This document shows, one piece after another, positions 55,050 through 63,702 of a DNA stretch of 64,000 nucleotides. Source of the DNA: Bacteroidota bacterium (GTDB lineage Bacteria > Bacteroidota > Bacteroidia > Bacteroidales > Prolixibacteraceae); NCBI GenBank assembly GCA_023251455.1, contig JAHEYT010000034.1, forward strand, positions 48,416 through 112,415. The letters run 5' to 3'. The notes under the pieces were generated by a model that was not told where the DNA came from, did no database searches, and worked only from the letters and a program-made list of their open reading frames with translations. A program made the position numbers and the translations under genes. Positions within the stretch are counted from its first letter, which is position 1; each line of letters begins with the position of its first letter.

Positions 55050-55395
55050 TTAGTAATTTATTAATTGATTAAAGATTGTGATTTTTGGGTTTTTTAAAGC
55101 AACACAATAGTAAATATTTATCATTGAAAATCGGTCTATCCTGTCGAATTGGTCAGCTGTTTTAAAAAATACTTAACACAGAAAACCACATGAATCAACC
55201 TTGACCAATTCATCAGGCGAAACTCATTACAATCCGGGTTTCTGCTCGGTGAATATTAATTTTCAATCCCAGAAATTCAGATACTTGCCCTATATTTTCA
55301 TTTTCAGTTTGAACAATACTATCTTTGATTAGTTATATTTTGGCTGATAAAGAATTTCAAATTTTACTGAATATTATATTTTAAAAATTATTACA
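55050..55395. other. Divergent region between two aldolase genes
   Basis: This 346-base gap has a 10-bp perfect inverted repeat, GAATTGGTCA (55146-55155) and TGACCAATTC (55202-55211), and a plus-strand -7 box TATCTTTG at 55320-55327. The long spacing of the repeat argues against a simple hairpin; a looped operator or chance are both possible. No gene is visible. Confidence 0.5.
55320..55327 (+). promoter_or_regulatory. -7 box for the second aldolase
   Basis: TATCTTTG matches TAnnTTTG. It implies a leader of about 60 bases before ATG 55396. No -33 TTG at the right distance. Confidence 0.4.
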
Positions 55396-56472
55396 ATGAC
55401 AAAAATTTCAGAAGTTGTAAAACGCGGAGTTGTTTCCGGTGAAGACTTGCAGAAAGTATTCAAAATCGCTAAAGCTGAACATTTTGCACTGCCTGCAGTG
55501 AATGTAGTTGGTTCTGATTCGGTTAATGCCGTTTTGGAAGTTGCCAAACTGGTAAATTCACCAATAATCATTCAATTTTCGAATGGTGGAGCGCAGTTTT
55601 ATGCCGGAAAAGGATTGAAACTTGACGGTCAGCAGGCGCAGATTGCAGGCGCCATTGTTGGAGCAAAAGCAGTACATATTCTTGCTGAATTGTATGGCGT
55701 TCATGTAGTTTTGCATACCGACCACGCAGCTAAAAAATTATTGCCTTGGATTGATGGCTTGCTGGATGCCGGCGAAAAGCATTTCGCAACTTACGGAAAG
55801 CCATTGTTTAGCTCACATATGTTAGATTTATCTGAAGAACCACTTCTGGAAAATATCGACATTTGCAAAAAATATTTGGCCCGTATGAGTAAAATAGGCA
55901 TGACTCTTGAAATTGAGTTGGGTTGCACCGGTGGAGAAGAAGATGGCGTTGATAACACAGGAATGGATAACTCATTACTTTATACACAGCCAGCTGATGT
56001 TGATTATGCTTATGAAGAACTGAGCAAAATCAGTCCGAATTTCACTATTGCTGCATCATTTGGTAATGTTCACGGAGTTTACAAGCCAGGTAATGTGAAA
56101 CTTACTCCAAAAATCCTCGATAATTCTCAGAAATTTATTTCCGAAAAGCATGGTTTAGGTGAAAAACCAATTGATTTTGTTTTTCATGGAGGTTCAGGTT
56201 CAACACTTGAAGAAATTCGTGAAGCTATCTCCTACGGCGTTGTGAAGATGAATATCGATACTGATACCCAATGGGCTACCTGGGATGGAATTCGCAAATA
56301 CGAAGCACAGAACAGAGCTTATTTACAAGGTCAGATCGGAAATCCTGATGGCGAAGACAAGCCAAACAAGAAGTATTACGATCCACGTGTTTGGTTGCGC
56401 AAAGGTCAGGAAGCTATGATCGAAAGATTAAAAGTTGCCTGCAACGATTTGAATAATATCGACAGAAGCTAA
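55396..56472 (+). CDS. fbaA: Class II fructose-bisphosphate aldolase (FbaA, type A)
   Basis: The 358-residue enzyme matches the E. coli FbaA subclass: LPAVNVVGSDSVNAVLE at the start, zinc ligands in VLHTDHAAKK near 112-121 and FGNVHGVY near 222-229, and VFHGGSGS near 262. The longer length and the KYYDPRVWLRKGQEAM end are typical of type A. It is a different subclass from the divergent neighbour, so the pair is not a recent duplication. A terminator follows directly. Confidence 0.95.
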   Translation: MTKISEVVKRGVVSGEDLQKVFKIAKAEHFALPAVNVVGSDSVNAVLEVAKLVNSPIIIQFSNGGAQFYAGKGLKLDGQQAQIAGAIVGAKAVHILAELYGVHVVLHTDHAAKKLLPWIDGLLDAGEKHFATYGKPLFSSHMLDLSEEPLLENIDICKKYLARMSKIGMTLEIELGCTGGEEDGVDNTGMDNSLLYTQPADVDYAYEELSKISPNFTIAASFGNVHGVYKPGNVKLTPKILDNSQKFISEKHGLGEKPIDFVFHGGSGSTLEEIREAISYGVVKMNIDTDTQWATWDGIRKYEAQNRAYLQGQIGNPDGEDKPNKKYYDPRVWLRKGQEAMIERLKVACNDLNNIDRS

Positions 56473-56493
56473 TTATTCTCAGCATAAATGTTT

Positions 56494-56522
56494 AACCCGG
56501 AAGTTTCTTCCGGGTTTTTTTT
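56494..56522 (+). terminator. Terminator of fbaA
   Basis: ACCCGGAAG and CTTCCGGGT form the stem with a short loop, followed by a run of T residues. Confidence 0.85.
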
Positions 56523-56564
56523 ATTGGAAAAAATGAAGTAAATTAGGGTAACTCAATCTGCCCC

Positions 56565-57647
56565 ATGAACTTCAGACAAATTATTCAGGATTATTTTACC
56601 TTTAGCCGAAACGAACGCAAAGGAATCATCGTTCTTTTAGTTCTGATTTTTCTGTTGGCGGTTGCCAATAAAGTCATTTTCTATTTTGAAAAGCCTGCCA
56701 AAATCGATGCCGTATTACTGGATTCAGCCAGACACAAATTGGGCGCAGTTAACGATTCATTGAATCAAAAAGACGCGTTGAATACGCTTTTCTTTTTCAA
56801 CCCCAATACAATTGATTCTGTTGCTCTTGACAGTTTGAATATTCCGGAATCAATAAAACTGAATTTGTTGAAATTCCGAAGCAAAGGCGGTAAACTATAC
56901 ACCAAAACTGATTTCAGGAAAATATATGGAGTGACAGATCAGCTGTTCATTCAGGTCTCACCTTTCCTTTTATTTGAAAATGAATCTCCCACACAGAAAA
57001 TTAGTTCCTCGGGTTCAGAGCTTTTTTTGTTCGATCCCAATAAAACCACTGACAGTGAATTTCTTCGTTTGGGCTTCTCTGGCAAACAGATTGCAACCAT
57101 CCGAAAATATTTGGATAAAGGTGGTGTTTTTAGGAACAAAACAGATTTTCTTAAAATTCGGGTTATTAGTGAAAATCAGAAAAGAATATTGGCTGACTGG
57201 ATCGTAATTGAAAACGTCAGCAAAGCATCGACGAAAGAGAATTTTGCCATAAAGACAGGCACAATCGAAATTAATATATCAGATTCCATTCAACTGAAAC
57301 AATTGCCTGGCATAGGTAGTGTTTTATCAAAACGCATCGTGAAGTACCGCGATTTATTGGGCGGGTTCTATTCTGTAAGTCAGTTAAAGGAAGTTTATGG
57401 TTTAAGTGAGCAGGCAATATCACTGATTGATGGAAAAGTGACGGTAGATATTAGCAAAATCAAAAAGCTTGATCTTAATTTTGCCGATATGAATGAACTT
57501 TCCCGACATCCTTACCTCAAGAAGAATCTGGCAAGTAGAATTGTGAAGTTCAGAACGAAGAACGGAAGCATTCATAATTTTGCAATTCTTCTCGATAGTA
57601 TGATCTTAAACATAGACGAATACAATAGGATAAAGCCATATTTTTAG
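56565..57647 (+). CDS. Helix-hairpin-helix (ComEA-like) membrane-anchored protein
   Basis: The 360-residue protein has one N-terminal hydrophobic helix (GIIVLLVLIFLLAVANKVIF, residues about 19-38) and three or more helix-hairpin-helix segments. The best is LKQLPGIGSVLSKRIVKYRD near 243-262, preceded by an ISDS strand as in ComEA. Repeats KSKGGKLYTKTDFRKIYG and KGGVFRNKTDFLKI have the same spacing. ComEA-like proteins bind DNA non-specifically during uptake, but Bacteroidota members are not well studied. It stands between fbaA and rpsU with no partner competence gene here. Confidence 0.85.
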   Translation: MNFRQIIQDYFTFSRNERKGIIVLLVLIFLLAVANKVIFYFEKPAKIDAVLLDSARHKLGAVNDSLNQKDALNTLFFFNPNTIDSVALDSLNIPESIKLNLLKFRSKGGKLYTKTDFRKIYGVTDQLFIQVSPFLLFENESPTQKISSSGSELFLFDPNKTTDSEFLRLGFSGKQIATIRKYLDKGGVFRNKTDFLKIRVISENQKRILADWIVIENVSKASTKENFAIKTGTIEINISDSIQLKQLPGIGSVLSKRIVKYRDLLGGFYSVSQLKEVYGLSEQAISLIDGKVTVDISKIKKLDLNFADMNELSRHPYLKKNLASRIVKFRTKNGSIHNFAILLDSMILNIDEYNRIKPYF

Positions 57648-57728
57648 AACAAAATCAGCCTTCATGCGTTCATATTTTAGAACGGTAATTGCGTTGAAAC
57701 TATTAAAAATTAAATTTTTTGGTATAAA

Positions 57729-57759
57729 TTTGATTAGTAATGTTTAATTCATAAATTTG
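57729..57759 (+). promoter_or_regulatory. Promoter of rpsU
   Basis: TTTG at 57729-57732 and TAAATTTG at 57752-57759, 19 bases apart, match the -33/-7 consensus; a further TAAATTTG lies at 57725-57732. The ATG follows at 57794. Confidence 0.65.
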
Positions 57760-57793
57760 CGGCTCAAATTTTAACTAGAAAAAATATAATTCC

Positions 57794-57985
57794 ATGATCG
57801 TTATTCCAGTAAAAGAAGGCGAAAATATCGAAAGAGCGCTTAAGAGATTTAAAAGAAAGTTCGAGAAAACAGGTGTTGTAAAAGAATTACGTGAAAGACA
57901 GGCGTTTTCAAAACCTTCGATTGTTAGAAGGACTGAGATTAAAAAGGCCATCTATATTGAGAATTTACAGCGTCAGGACGACTAG
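57794..57985 (+). CDS. rpsU: Ribosomal protein bS21
   Basis: The 63-residue basic protein matches bS21: IPVKEGENIERALKRFKRKF at the N terminus, then KELRERQAFSKPS. In Bacteroidota bS21 together with bS6 and bS18 covers the anti-Shine-Dalgarno end of 16S rRNA, which explains why most genes lack Shine-Dalgarno sites. In some flavobacteria rpsU itself has a strong site; here none is seen before the ATG. It opens the cluster rpsU-xer-hpf. Confidence 0.96.
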   Translation: MIVIPVKEGENIERALKRFKRKFEKTGVVKELRERQAFSKPSIVRRTEIKKAIYIENLQRQDD

Positions 57986-58029
57986 AAATTTCTGGAAGAT
58001 TCCTGCATTAAGATGAAAATTATTTACTA

Positions 58030-58914
58030 ATGTCCCATCAGGAATCATTTATTAATTACCTGAAATACGAAAAAAGGTATTCGCATTTAACTGCTATAGC
58101 CTATAAAAAAGACCTCGATCAGTTTGAAGAGTTTTTTGTCAAAACGATCGGGGATTTTAATGTTGAAGGGATAAATGATATGATAGCCCGAATGTGGGTT
58201 GTTGAATTGATGGATAACGGGATTTCAGCCCGTACAGTAAATAAAAAGATCTCAGCATTAAAGTCTTTTTATAAGTACTTATTGAGGTTAGAGGTGGTTA
58301 AGGAGAACAACTTGGTTAATGTGATTGTGCCCAAGGTTCGTAAAAAACTACCTCAGTTTGTAGAGGAGAAAAGTTTGAATCATTTGCTTGATGACGGTTT
58401 CTTCGGAACCGATTTTGAAGCACTTCGTGACAAACTAATTTTAAGTCTTTTGTATGGTACAGGGGTTCGATTGTCTGAATTGATGCATTTAAAAGATGCT
58501 GACATTTATACAACCGAATTTCTGATAAAAGTTTTAGGTAAGCGAAATAAAGAACGAATTATTCCTTATCCACGAAGCTTAAATCTGTTGATAGAACAAT
58601 ACAAGTCTGAACGTACGCAGTTGTTTGGTAGTCCTGCTCAATGTCTTTTGTTGACATCAAAAGGGAAGCCCGTATACGAGAAACTGATATATCGGGTGGT
58701 TTGTAAAAATCTAGCTATGGTAACTACAATAGATCAAAAAAGTCCGCACGTGCTCCGACATACTTTTGCTACTCATTTACTTAATCGGGGAGCCGATTTA
58801 AATGCTGTAAAGGAATTGCTCGGTCACTCAAATCTTTCTGCTACTCAAATTTACACACATACCTCTCTCGAAAAGATTCAAAAAGTTTACAGACAAGCAC
58901 ATCCACGATCATAA
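58030..58914 (+). CDS. xerC: Tyrosine recombinase XerC/XerD
   Basis: The 294-residue protein has the core-binding domain (1-100) and the catalytic domain with R147, K171, H240, R243, H266 and the nucleophile Y275 in SATQIYTHTSLE. All six expected residues are present. Length and the location by rpsU and hpf, not beside mobile genes, support a housekeeping Xer recombinase resolving chromosome dimers; whether it is XerC or XerD cannot be decided. Confidence 0.9.
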   Translation: MSHQESFINYLKYEKRYSHLTAIAYKKDLDQFEEFFVKTIGDFNVEGINDMIARMWVVELMDNGISARTVNKKISALKSFYKYLLRLEVVKENNLVNVIVPKVRKKLPQFVEEKSLNHLLDDGFFGTDFEALRDKLILSLLYGTGVRLSELMHLKDADIYTTEFLIKVLGKRNKERIIPYPRSLNLLIEQYKSERTQLFGSPAQCLLLTSKGKPVYEKLIYRVVCKNLAMVTTIDQKSPHVLRHTFATHLLNRGADLNAVKELLGHSNLSATQIYTHTSLEKIQKVYRQAHPRS

Positions 58915-58919
58915 ATTTT

Positions 58920-58925
58920 AGGAGG
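58920..58925 (+). promoter_or_regulatory. Perfect Shine-Dalgarno site before hpf
   Basis: AGGAGG lies 7 bases before the hpf ATG at 58933. This is optimal spacing and unusual, since hardly any other start in this window has such a site. Confidence 0.8.
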
Positions 58926-58932
58926 ATAAATT

Positions 58933-59235
58933 ATGAACATTCAGTTAACAACTGTACACTTTACGGCCGATCAGAAATTGATTGATTTTGTAAACAAGAA
59001 AGTACCAAAACTTGATACCTATTTTGAAGGTATTATTGGTGCTGAAGTGATTTTAAAGGTTGTGAAACCTGAAACAGCTAATAATAAAGTCGCTGAAATT
59101 AAGCTTTCCATTCCTGGAACTGATTATCTTTTTGCTGAAAAACAAGCCGATTCGTTTGAAGAAGCAATTGATTTGGCGATCGAAGCTGTTCGCAAACAAT
59201 TAACCAAATTCAAAGATAAACTGAAGGACAAATAA
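58933..59235 (+). CDS. hpf: Ribosome hibernation promoting factor
   Basis: The 100-residue protein matches the short HPF/RaiA family: IQLTTVHFTADQKLIDFVNKK, then a basic C-terminal helix with AIEAVRKQLTKFKDKLKDK. It binds the 30S decoding centre of idle ribosomes and, in the short form, promotes 100S dimers. It starts 18 bases after xerC and has a perfect Shine-Dalgarno site, so its translation may respond to how many ribosomes have a free anti-Shine-Dalgarno end. Confidence 0.92.
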   Translation: MNIQLTTVHFTADQKLIDFVNKKVPKLDTYFEGIIGAEVILKVVKPETANNKVAEIKLSIPGTDYLFAEKQADSFEEAIDLAIEAVRKQLTKFKDKLKDK

Positions 59236-59256
59236 ATTGAAAAATTTATTTCGTTC

Positions 59257-59288
59257 TTGTGAATTCCAATAAAATATTTATACATTTG
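59257..59288 (+). promoter_or_regulatory. Promoter of the tRNA-tuf operon
   Basis: TTG at 59257-59259 and TACATTTG at 59281-59288 with 21 bases between match the Bacteroidota consensus. Transcription would begin near 59295 and read through four tRNA genes into tuf. Confidence 0.7.
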
Positions 59289-59396
59289 CAAACCTTTTTT
59301 GGACAAGTTTCTTAGTTAAGAAATCTTCACGAAAAGAAAGCCCTGTGGACAGGATTTTGATTGTTTATAGGGTCATTGACATGATGTATAAATTTT

Positions 59397-59470
59397 GCCG
59401 AATTAGCTCAGTTGGCCAGAGCACGTGATTTGTAATCTCGGGGTCCACAGTTCGAATCTGTGATTCGGCT
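59397..59470 (+). tRNA. tRNA-Thr(TGT)
   Basis: Acceptor arms GCCGAAT and ATTCGGC pair fully. D-arm GCTC/GAGC and T-arm ACAG-TTCGAAT-CTGT fit. The anticodon TGT at 59431-59433 reads ACA. No CCA is encoded. Confidence 0.95.
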
Positions 59471-59501
59471 CATAAAGAATGAAGTTCTGGAAGTATTGAT
59501 T

Positions 59502-59584
59502 GGGGAGATACCAAAGTGGCCAACTGGGTCTGACTGTAACTCAGATGACGTACGTCTTCGTAGGTTCGAATCCTGCTCTCCCCA
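59502..59584 (+). tRNA. tRNA-Tyr(GTA)
   Basis: Acceptor arms GGGGAGA and TCTCCCC pair fully. The 83-base length with a long variable arm (GACGTACGTC region) is typical of tRNA-Tyr. Anticodon GTA at 59536-59538. Confidence 0.95.
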
Positions 59585-59666
59585 CGAAAAAGTTACAAGT
59601 TCAAAGTTTCAAATTCCAAGTTAATTGCTCAACTTGGAAGGTGTACTTGAGATTTGGAATTGAATC

Positions 59667-59739
59667 GCGGGAGTAGCTCAGCTGATAGAGCATTAGCCTT
59701 CCAAGCTAAGGGTCGCGAGTTTGAATCTCGTCTCCCGCT
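59667..59739 (+). tRNA. tRNA-Gly(TCC)
   Basis: Acceptor arms GCGGGAG and CTCCCGC pair fully; anticodon stem TTAGC/GCTAA; anticodon TCC at 59700-59702. Confidence 0.95.
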
Positions 59740-59755
59740 CAAAATTGTATTGATT

Positions 59756-59827
59756 GCTGATGTAGCTCAGGGGTAGAGCGCTTCCTTGGTAAGGAAGAGG
59801 TCGCGAGTTCAATTCTCGCCCTCAGCT
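59756..59827 (+). tRNA. tRNA-Thr(GGT)
   Basis: Acceptor arms GCTGATG and CCTCAGC pair except for one T-C mismatch. T-arm GCGAG/CTCGC fits; anticodon GGT at 59788-59790. With the first tRNA-Thr it covers ACA and ACC/ACT codons. Confidence 0.93.
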
Positions 59828-59868
59828 CTGATGAAAGTTTAAAAGAAAATTTATAAAAATTACAAATT

Positions 59869-61056
59869 ATGGCTAAAGCAAAATTTAACAGGGACAAAGA
59901 CCATGTCAATATTGGTACAATTGGCCACGTTGACCATGGCAAGACTACTTTGACTGCCGCTATTACAATGGTATTAGCTAGAAAAGGTTATTGCGAAGTA
60001 AAATCATTCGAATCAATCGACAGCGCTCCTGAAGAAAAAGAGCGTGGTATTACAATCAACACTGCACACGTAGAGTACGAAACAGCTACTCGTCACTATG
60101 CACACGTTGACTGTCCGGGTCACGCCGACTATGTGAAGAACATGGTTACTGGTGCTGCTCAGATGGACGGTGCTATCATTGTAGTTGCTGCAACTGATGG
60201 TCCTATGCCTCAGACTCGTGAACACATCCTTTTAGCTCGTCAGGTAAACGTACCAAAGTTGGTTGTTTTCATGAATAAAGTTGACATGGTTGATGATCCA
60301 GAAATTTTAGAACTTGTTGAAATGGAAATCCGTGAACTTTTAAGTTTCTATGGATTCGATGGCGATAATTCACCAGTAATCCAGGGATCAGCTCTTGGTG
60401 CAATGAACGGTGAAGCTAAATGGGAAGAAAAAGTATTGGAATTAATGGAAGCTTGTGATACATGGATTCCACTTCCTCCACGTGATATCGACAAACCATT
60501 CCTGATGCCAGTTGAAGACGTATTCTCGATCACTGGTCGTGGTACTGTTGCAACAGGTCGTATCGAAACTGGTGTTATTCACACAGGTGATGAACTTCAG
60601 TTGATTGGTTTAGGTGCAGAAGGCCGTAAGACTGTATGTACTGGTGTTGAAATGTTCCGTAAGATTTTGGATGATGGACAAGCTGGTGACAACGTAGGTT
60701 TGTTGTTGCGTGGTGTTGACAAAAAAGAAATCAAACGTGGACAGATTCTTGCAAAACCAGGTTCAGTTACTCCTCATACAACTTTCAAAGCTGAGGTTTA
60801 TATCCTGAAAAAAGAAGAAGGTGGACGTCACACTCCATTCCACAACAGATATCGTCCACAATTCTATATCCGCACATTGGATGTAACAGGTGAAATTCAC
60901 TTGCCAGAAGGACGTGAAATGGTTATGCCAGGTGATAACGTATCAATTGAAGTACAATTGATCTATCCGGTAGCTATTAGTATTGGTCTTCGTTTCGCTA
61001 TTCGCGAAGGTGGTCGTACCGTAGGTGCTGGTCAGGTTACTGATATTGTATCGTAA
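59869..61056 (+). CDS. tuf: Elongation factor Tu
   Basis: The 395-residue GTPase delivers aminoacyl-tRNA to the ribosome. The P-loop GHVDHGKT is at residues 19-26, DCPGHADY near 81-88 and NKVD near 136. Domains 2 and 3 are complete ([23 protein letters not shown] at the end). It is cotranscribed with four tRNAs upstream and has its own terminator, with secE and nusG following. Confidence 0.98.
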   Translation: MAKAKFNRDKDHVNIGTIGHVDHGKTTLTAAITMVLARKGYCEVKSFESIDSAPEEKERGITINTAHVEYETATRHYAHVDCPGHADYVKNMVTGAAQMDGAIIVVAATDGPMPQTREHILLARQVNVPKLVVFMNKVDMVDDPEILELVEMEIRELLSFYGFDGDNSPVIQGSALGAMNGEAKWEEKVLELMEACDTWIPLPPRDIDKPFLMPVEDVFSITGRGTVATGRIETGVIHTGDELQLIGLGAEGRKTVCTGVEMFRKILDDGQAGDNVGLLLRGVDKKEIKRGQILAKPGSVTPHTTFKAEVYILKKEEGGRHTPFHNRYRPQFYIRTLDVTGEIHLPEGREMVMPGDNVSIEVQLIYPVAISIGLRFAIREGGRTVGAGQVTDIVS

Positions 61057-61078
61057 TTTCCTACCAAAATATTCTGAT

Positions 61079-61111
61079 AAAAAGTCCCGGACTTTATGCC
61101 CGGGACTTTTT
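61079..61111 (+). terminator. Terminator of tuf
   Basis: AAAAAGTCCCGG and CCGGGACTTTTT form a strong GC-rich stem with a T-run, 23 bases after the tuf stop. Confidence 0.85.
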
Positions 61112-61180
61112 ACGGATGTAACTCGGTCGGGAGTTTTGTTTTTTTAGTTTGAGAAGTAAGTTCGAGTCTTACCATCCGTA
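61112..61180 (+). pseudogene. Degenerate tRNA-like sequence, probably former tRNA-Trp
   Basis: Acceptor arms ACGGATG and CATCCGT pair perfectly, the D-stem AACTC/GAGTT and T-arm GTAAG-TTCGAGT-CTTAC are intact with a normal T-loop. The anticodon arm is not: the stretch TTTGTTTTTTTAGTTTG gives no 5-bp stem and no recognisable anticodon. A tRNA-Trp usually sits between tuf and secE in Bacteroidota, so this is likely a decayed copy. Whether it is still transcribed as a tRNA-like element is open. Confidence 0.6.
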
Positions 61181-61200
61181 CAAATTTATTATTTTACAAA

Positions 61201-61392
61201 ATGAAACTTAAAATTTATTTTGAAGAAGCTTATAATGAGCTTGTTCATAAAGTTTCCTGGCCTACATGGAAAGAATTACAAAATAGTGCTTTCATTGTAA
61301 TGGTTGCTTCCTTTATTATAGCACTGATAGTTTTCGTAATGGATTTCTCTTTTGAAAACATTATGAGCTTTGTGTACAGATTATTTTATTAA
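61201..61392 (+). CDS. secE: Preprotein translocase subunit SecE
   Basis: The 63-residue protein has the usual short SecE form: an amphipathic helix with HKVSWPTWKELQNS and one transmembrane helix (FIVMVASFIIALIVFVMDF). It stabilises the SecYEG channel. Position before nusG is universal in this cluster. Confidence 0.95.
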   Translation: MKLKIYFEEAYNELVHKVSWPTWKELQNSAFIVMVASFIIALIVFVMDFSFENIMSFVYRLFY

Positions 61393-61410
61393 TTCCTTTT
61401 GGAGTACAAC

Positions 61411-61959
61411 ATGAGCGAAAACGTAAAAAAATGGTATGTTCTTCGGGCAATTGGAGGAAAAGAAAAAAAAGTCAAAGAATATATTGAAAACGAGATTGCA
61501 AATGCTGGTCTCCAGGAGTTTGTTTCACAGGTTTTAATTCCTACAGAAAAAGTATATCAGATACGCAACGGTAAAAAAATCAGCAAAGAGAGAAATTTCT
61601 TTCCTGGTTATGTACTTATTGAAGCATGTTTGGTAGGGGAGATTCCACACATTTTGAAAAATATACCCAATGTTATTGGCTTCCTGGGTGATACAAAAAG
61701 TGGAGAACCAGTTCCTATGCGCCAGTCTGAAGTTTACCGGATTTTAGGTCGGGTTGATGAAATGGCTGAATCAAGCGAAGAGATGAACATCCCATTTGTG
61801 GTTGGAGAAACTGTGAAAGTAATAGACGGGCCGTTCAATGGCTTTAATGGAATCATTGAAAAAATCAATGAGGAAAAGAAAAAGCTTGAAGTAATGGTCA
61901 AAATTTTTGGACGGAAAACTCCTTTGGAGCTTAGCTTTATGCAAGTAGAAAAGGAGTAA
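61411..61959 (+). CDS. nusG: Transcription termination/antitermination factor NusG
   Basis: The 182-residue protein has the NGN domain ([39 protein letters not shown]) and a C-terminal KOW domain ([18 protein letters not shown]). It binds RNA polymerase and links it to the ribosome or Rho. I choose ATG 61411 because a GGAG lies 6 bases before it; the TTG at 61399 would add 4 residues. Confidence 0.96.
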   Translation: MSENVKKWYVLRAIGGKEKKVKEYIENEIANAGLQEFVSQVLIPTEKVYQIRNGKKISKERNFFPGYVLIEACLVGEIPHILKNIPNVIGFLGDTKSGEPVPMRQSEVYRILGRVDEMAESSEEMNIPFVVGETVKVIDGPFNGFNGIIEKINEEKKKLEVMVKIFGRKTPLELSFMQVEKE

Positions 61960-61981
61960 TAAATCATTTATCGATTTTATT

Positions 61982-62422
61982 ATGGCTAAAGAAATTGCTG
62001 GATTCATTAAATTGCAAGTTAAGGGGGGTGCTGCTAACCCTTCACCTCCGATAGGCCCAGCATTAGGTTCTAAAGGGGTAAATATCATGCAGTTTTGCAA
62101 ACAGTTTAACGGCAGAACACAGGACCTTGCAGGTAAAGTGTTGCCAGTTGTTATTACTGTTTATGCAGATAAATCGTTTGATTTTGTAATTAAACAACCC
62201 CCAGTAGCTGTGCAACTAATTGAAGCTGCAAAAGTGAAGAAAGGTTCTTCAGAACCACATGTTAACAAAGTTGGTTCTGTTAACTGGGAACAAGTAAAGG
62301 CGATTGCTGAAATCAAAATGGAAGACCTTAACTGTTTCACACTAGATGCAGCTATTAGCATGGTAGCTGGTACTGCCAGAAGTATGGGTATCACCGTTGA
62401 AGGCGAACGCCCAACAAACTAA
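61982..62422 (+). CDS. rplK: Ribosomal protein uL11
   Basis: The 146-residue protein has the N-terminal [20 protein letters not shown] (residues about 8-27) and the RNA-binding C-terminal domain with [12 protein letters not shown]. It is part of the GTPase-associated centre and the first gene of the L11-L1-L10-L12 block. Confidence 0.98.
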   Translation: MAKEIAGFIKLQVKGGAANPSPPIGPALGSKGVNIMQFCKQFNGRTQDLAGKVLPVVITVYADKSFDFVIKQPPVAVQLIEAAKVKKGSSEPHVNKVGSVNWEQVKAIAEIKMEDLNCFTLDAAISMVAGTARSMGITVEGERPTN

Positions 62423-62436
62423 TTAAAATTACTAAA

Positions 62437-63135
62437 ATGGGCAGAATTACAAAGAATAAAAAGCTTGCTCTGGAAAAACTTGAAAAGGGGAAACTCTATA
62501 CTCTTAAAGAAGGTTCAGCACTGGTAAAAGAAATTACTTTTACAAAGTTTGATGCTTCTGTAGATATTGATGTTCGTCTGGGAGTAGATCCTAGGAAAGC
62601 AAATCAAATGGTTAGGGGCGTTGTTACTTTACCTCATGGTACTGGTAAAGAAGTACGCGTTTTGGCCCTGGTTACTCCTGACAAAGAACAGGAGGCCAAA
62701 GATGCTGGAGCTGATTATGTGGGTCTCGACGACTTTGTTGAAAAAATCAAAGGCGGTTGGACCGATGTAGATGTGATTATTACTATGCCACCTGTTATGG
62801 GAAAAGTTGGAGCTCTTGGACGTATTTTAGGTCCTCGTGGTTTGATGCCGAATCCTAAAAGTGGTACAGTTACAATGGAAATAGGAAAAGCAGTTGCAGA
62901 AGTAAAAGCTGGTAAAATTGACTTCAAGGTTGATAAATTTGGTATTGTTCACACTTCAATTGGCAAAGTTTCATTTGCTCCTGAGAAGTTAGTTGAAAAT
63001 GCTACTGAATTTGTAAATACTTTGATCAAACTTAAACCATCTGCTGCAAAAGGAACTTATGTTAAAAGTATCTTCCTGTCGAGTACTATGAGTCCTGGTA
63101 TACAAGTTGAACCAAAGTCTGTCTCTGAAAAGTAA
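62437..63135 (+). CDS. rplA: Ribosomal protein uL1
   Basis: The 232-residue protein has the L1 signature [20 protein letters not shown] (residues about 124-143) and the repeated alpha/beta domains. It lies 14 bases after rplK and probably represses the operon by binding its own mRNA as in other bacteria, though I did not identify the mRNA site. Confidence 0.97.
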   Translation: MGRITKNKKLALEKLEKGKLYTLKEGSALVKEITFTKFDASVDIDVRLGVDPRKANQMVRGVVTLPHGTGKEVRVLALVTPDKEQEAKDAGADYVGLDDFVEKIKGGWTDVDVIITMPPVMGKVGALGRILGPRGLMPNPKSGTVTMEIGKAVAEVKAGKIDFKVDKFGIVHTSIGKVSFAPEKLVENATEFVNTLIKLKPSAAKGTYVKSIFLSSTMSPGIQVEPKSVSEK

Positions 63136-63146
63136 ACTATATTGAT

Positions 63147-63665
63147 ATGAAAAGATCAGAAAAACAAGAAATCATCAGTAGTCTTACGGAGCAGATTAAT
63201 TTATCAACACATTTTTATTTGACTGACATTGAAGGTCTTAATGCTGATAAAACCAGTAGTTTAAGACGTTTATGTAACAAACAGCAAGTAGAACTGGTTG
63301 TTGTTAAGAATACACTATTGCGTAAAGCATTGGAAGCATCAAATAAGAATGCTGAAGAACTTTACGATGTACTAAAGGGTAATACATCGGTTATGTTTTG
63401 CGAGAATGCTAATGTTCCTGCAAAATTGATTAAAGACTTCAAGAAGAAAAACAAGATGCCTATTTTAAAAGGTGCCTATGTTCAGGAGTCTGTTTATGTT
63501 GGCGAAAACCAATTGGATGTATTAGTTACTATTAAGTCTAAAAATGAACTTCTTGGTGAAGTTATCGGATTGTTGCAATCTCCAATTAAAAACGTATTGG
63601 GTGGTTTACAATCGGGTGGTACTATCATTCATGGAGTATTGAAGACATTAGGAGAAAGAGAATAA
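63147..63665 (+). CDS. rplJ: Ribosomal protein uL10
   Basis: The 172-residue protein has the L10 features: [20 protein letters not shown] near 34-53 and the C-terminal helix for L12 binding ([20 protein letters not shown]). It anchors the L7/L12 stalk. Spacing to rplA is 11 bases. Confidence 0.97.
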   Translation: MKRSEKQEIISSLTEQINLSTHFYLTDIEGLNADKTSSLRRLCNKQQVELVVVKNTLLRKALEASNKNAEELYDVLKGNTSVMFCENANVPAKLIKDFKKKNKMPILKGAYVQESVYVGENQLDVLVTIKSKNELLGEVIGLLQSPIKNVLGGLQSGGTIIHGVLKTLGERE

Positions 63666-63702
63666 AGTTAGTTATAAAATTATATTAAAAATTATTATCG
63701 AA

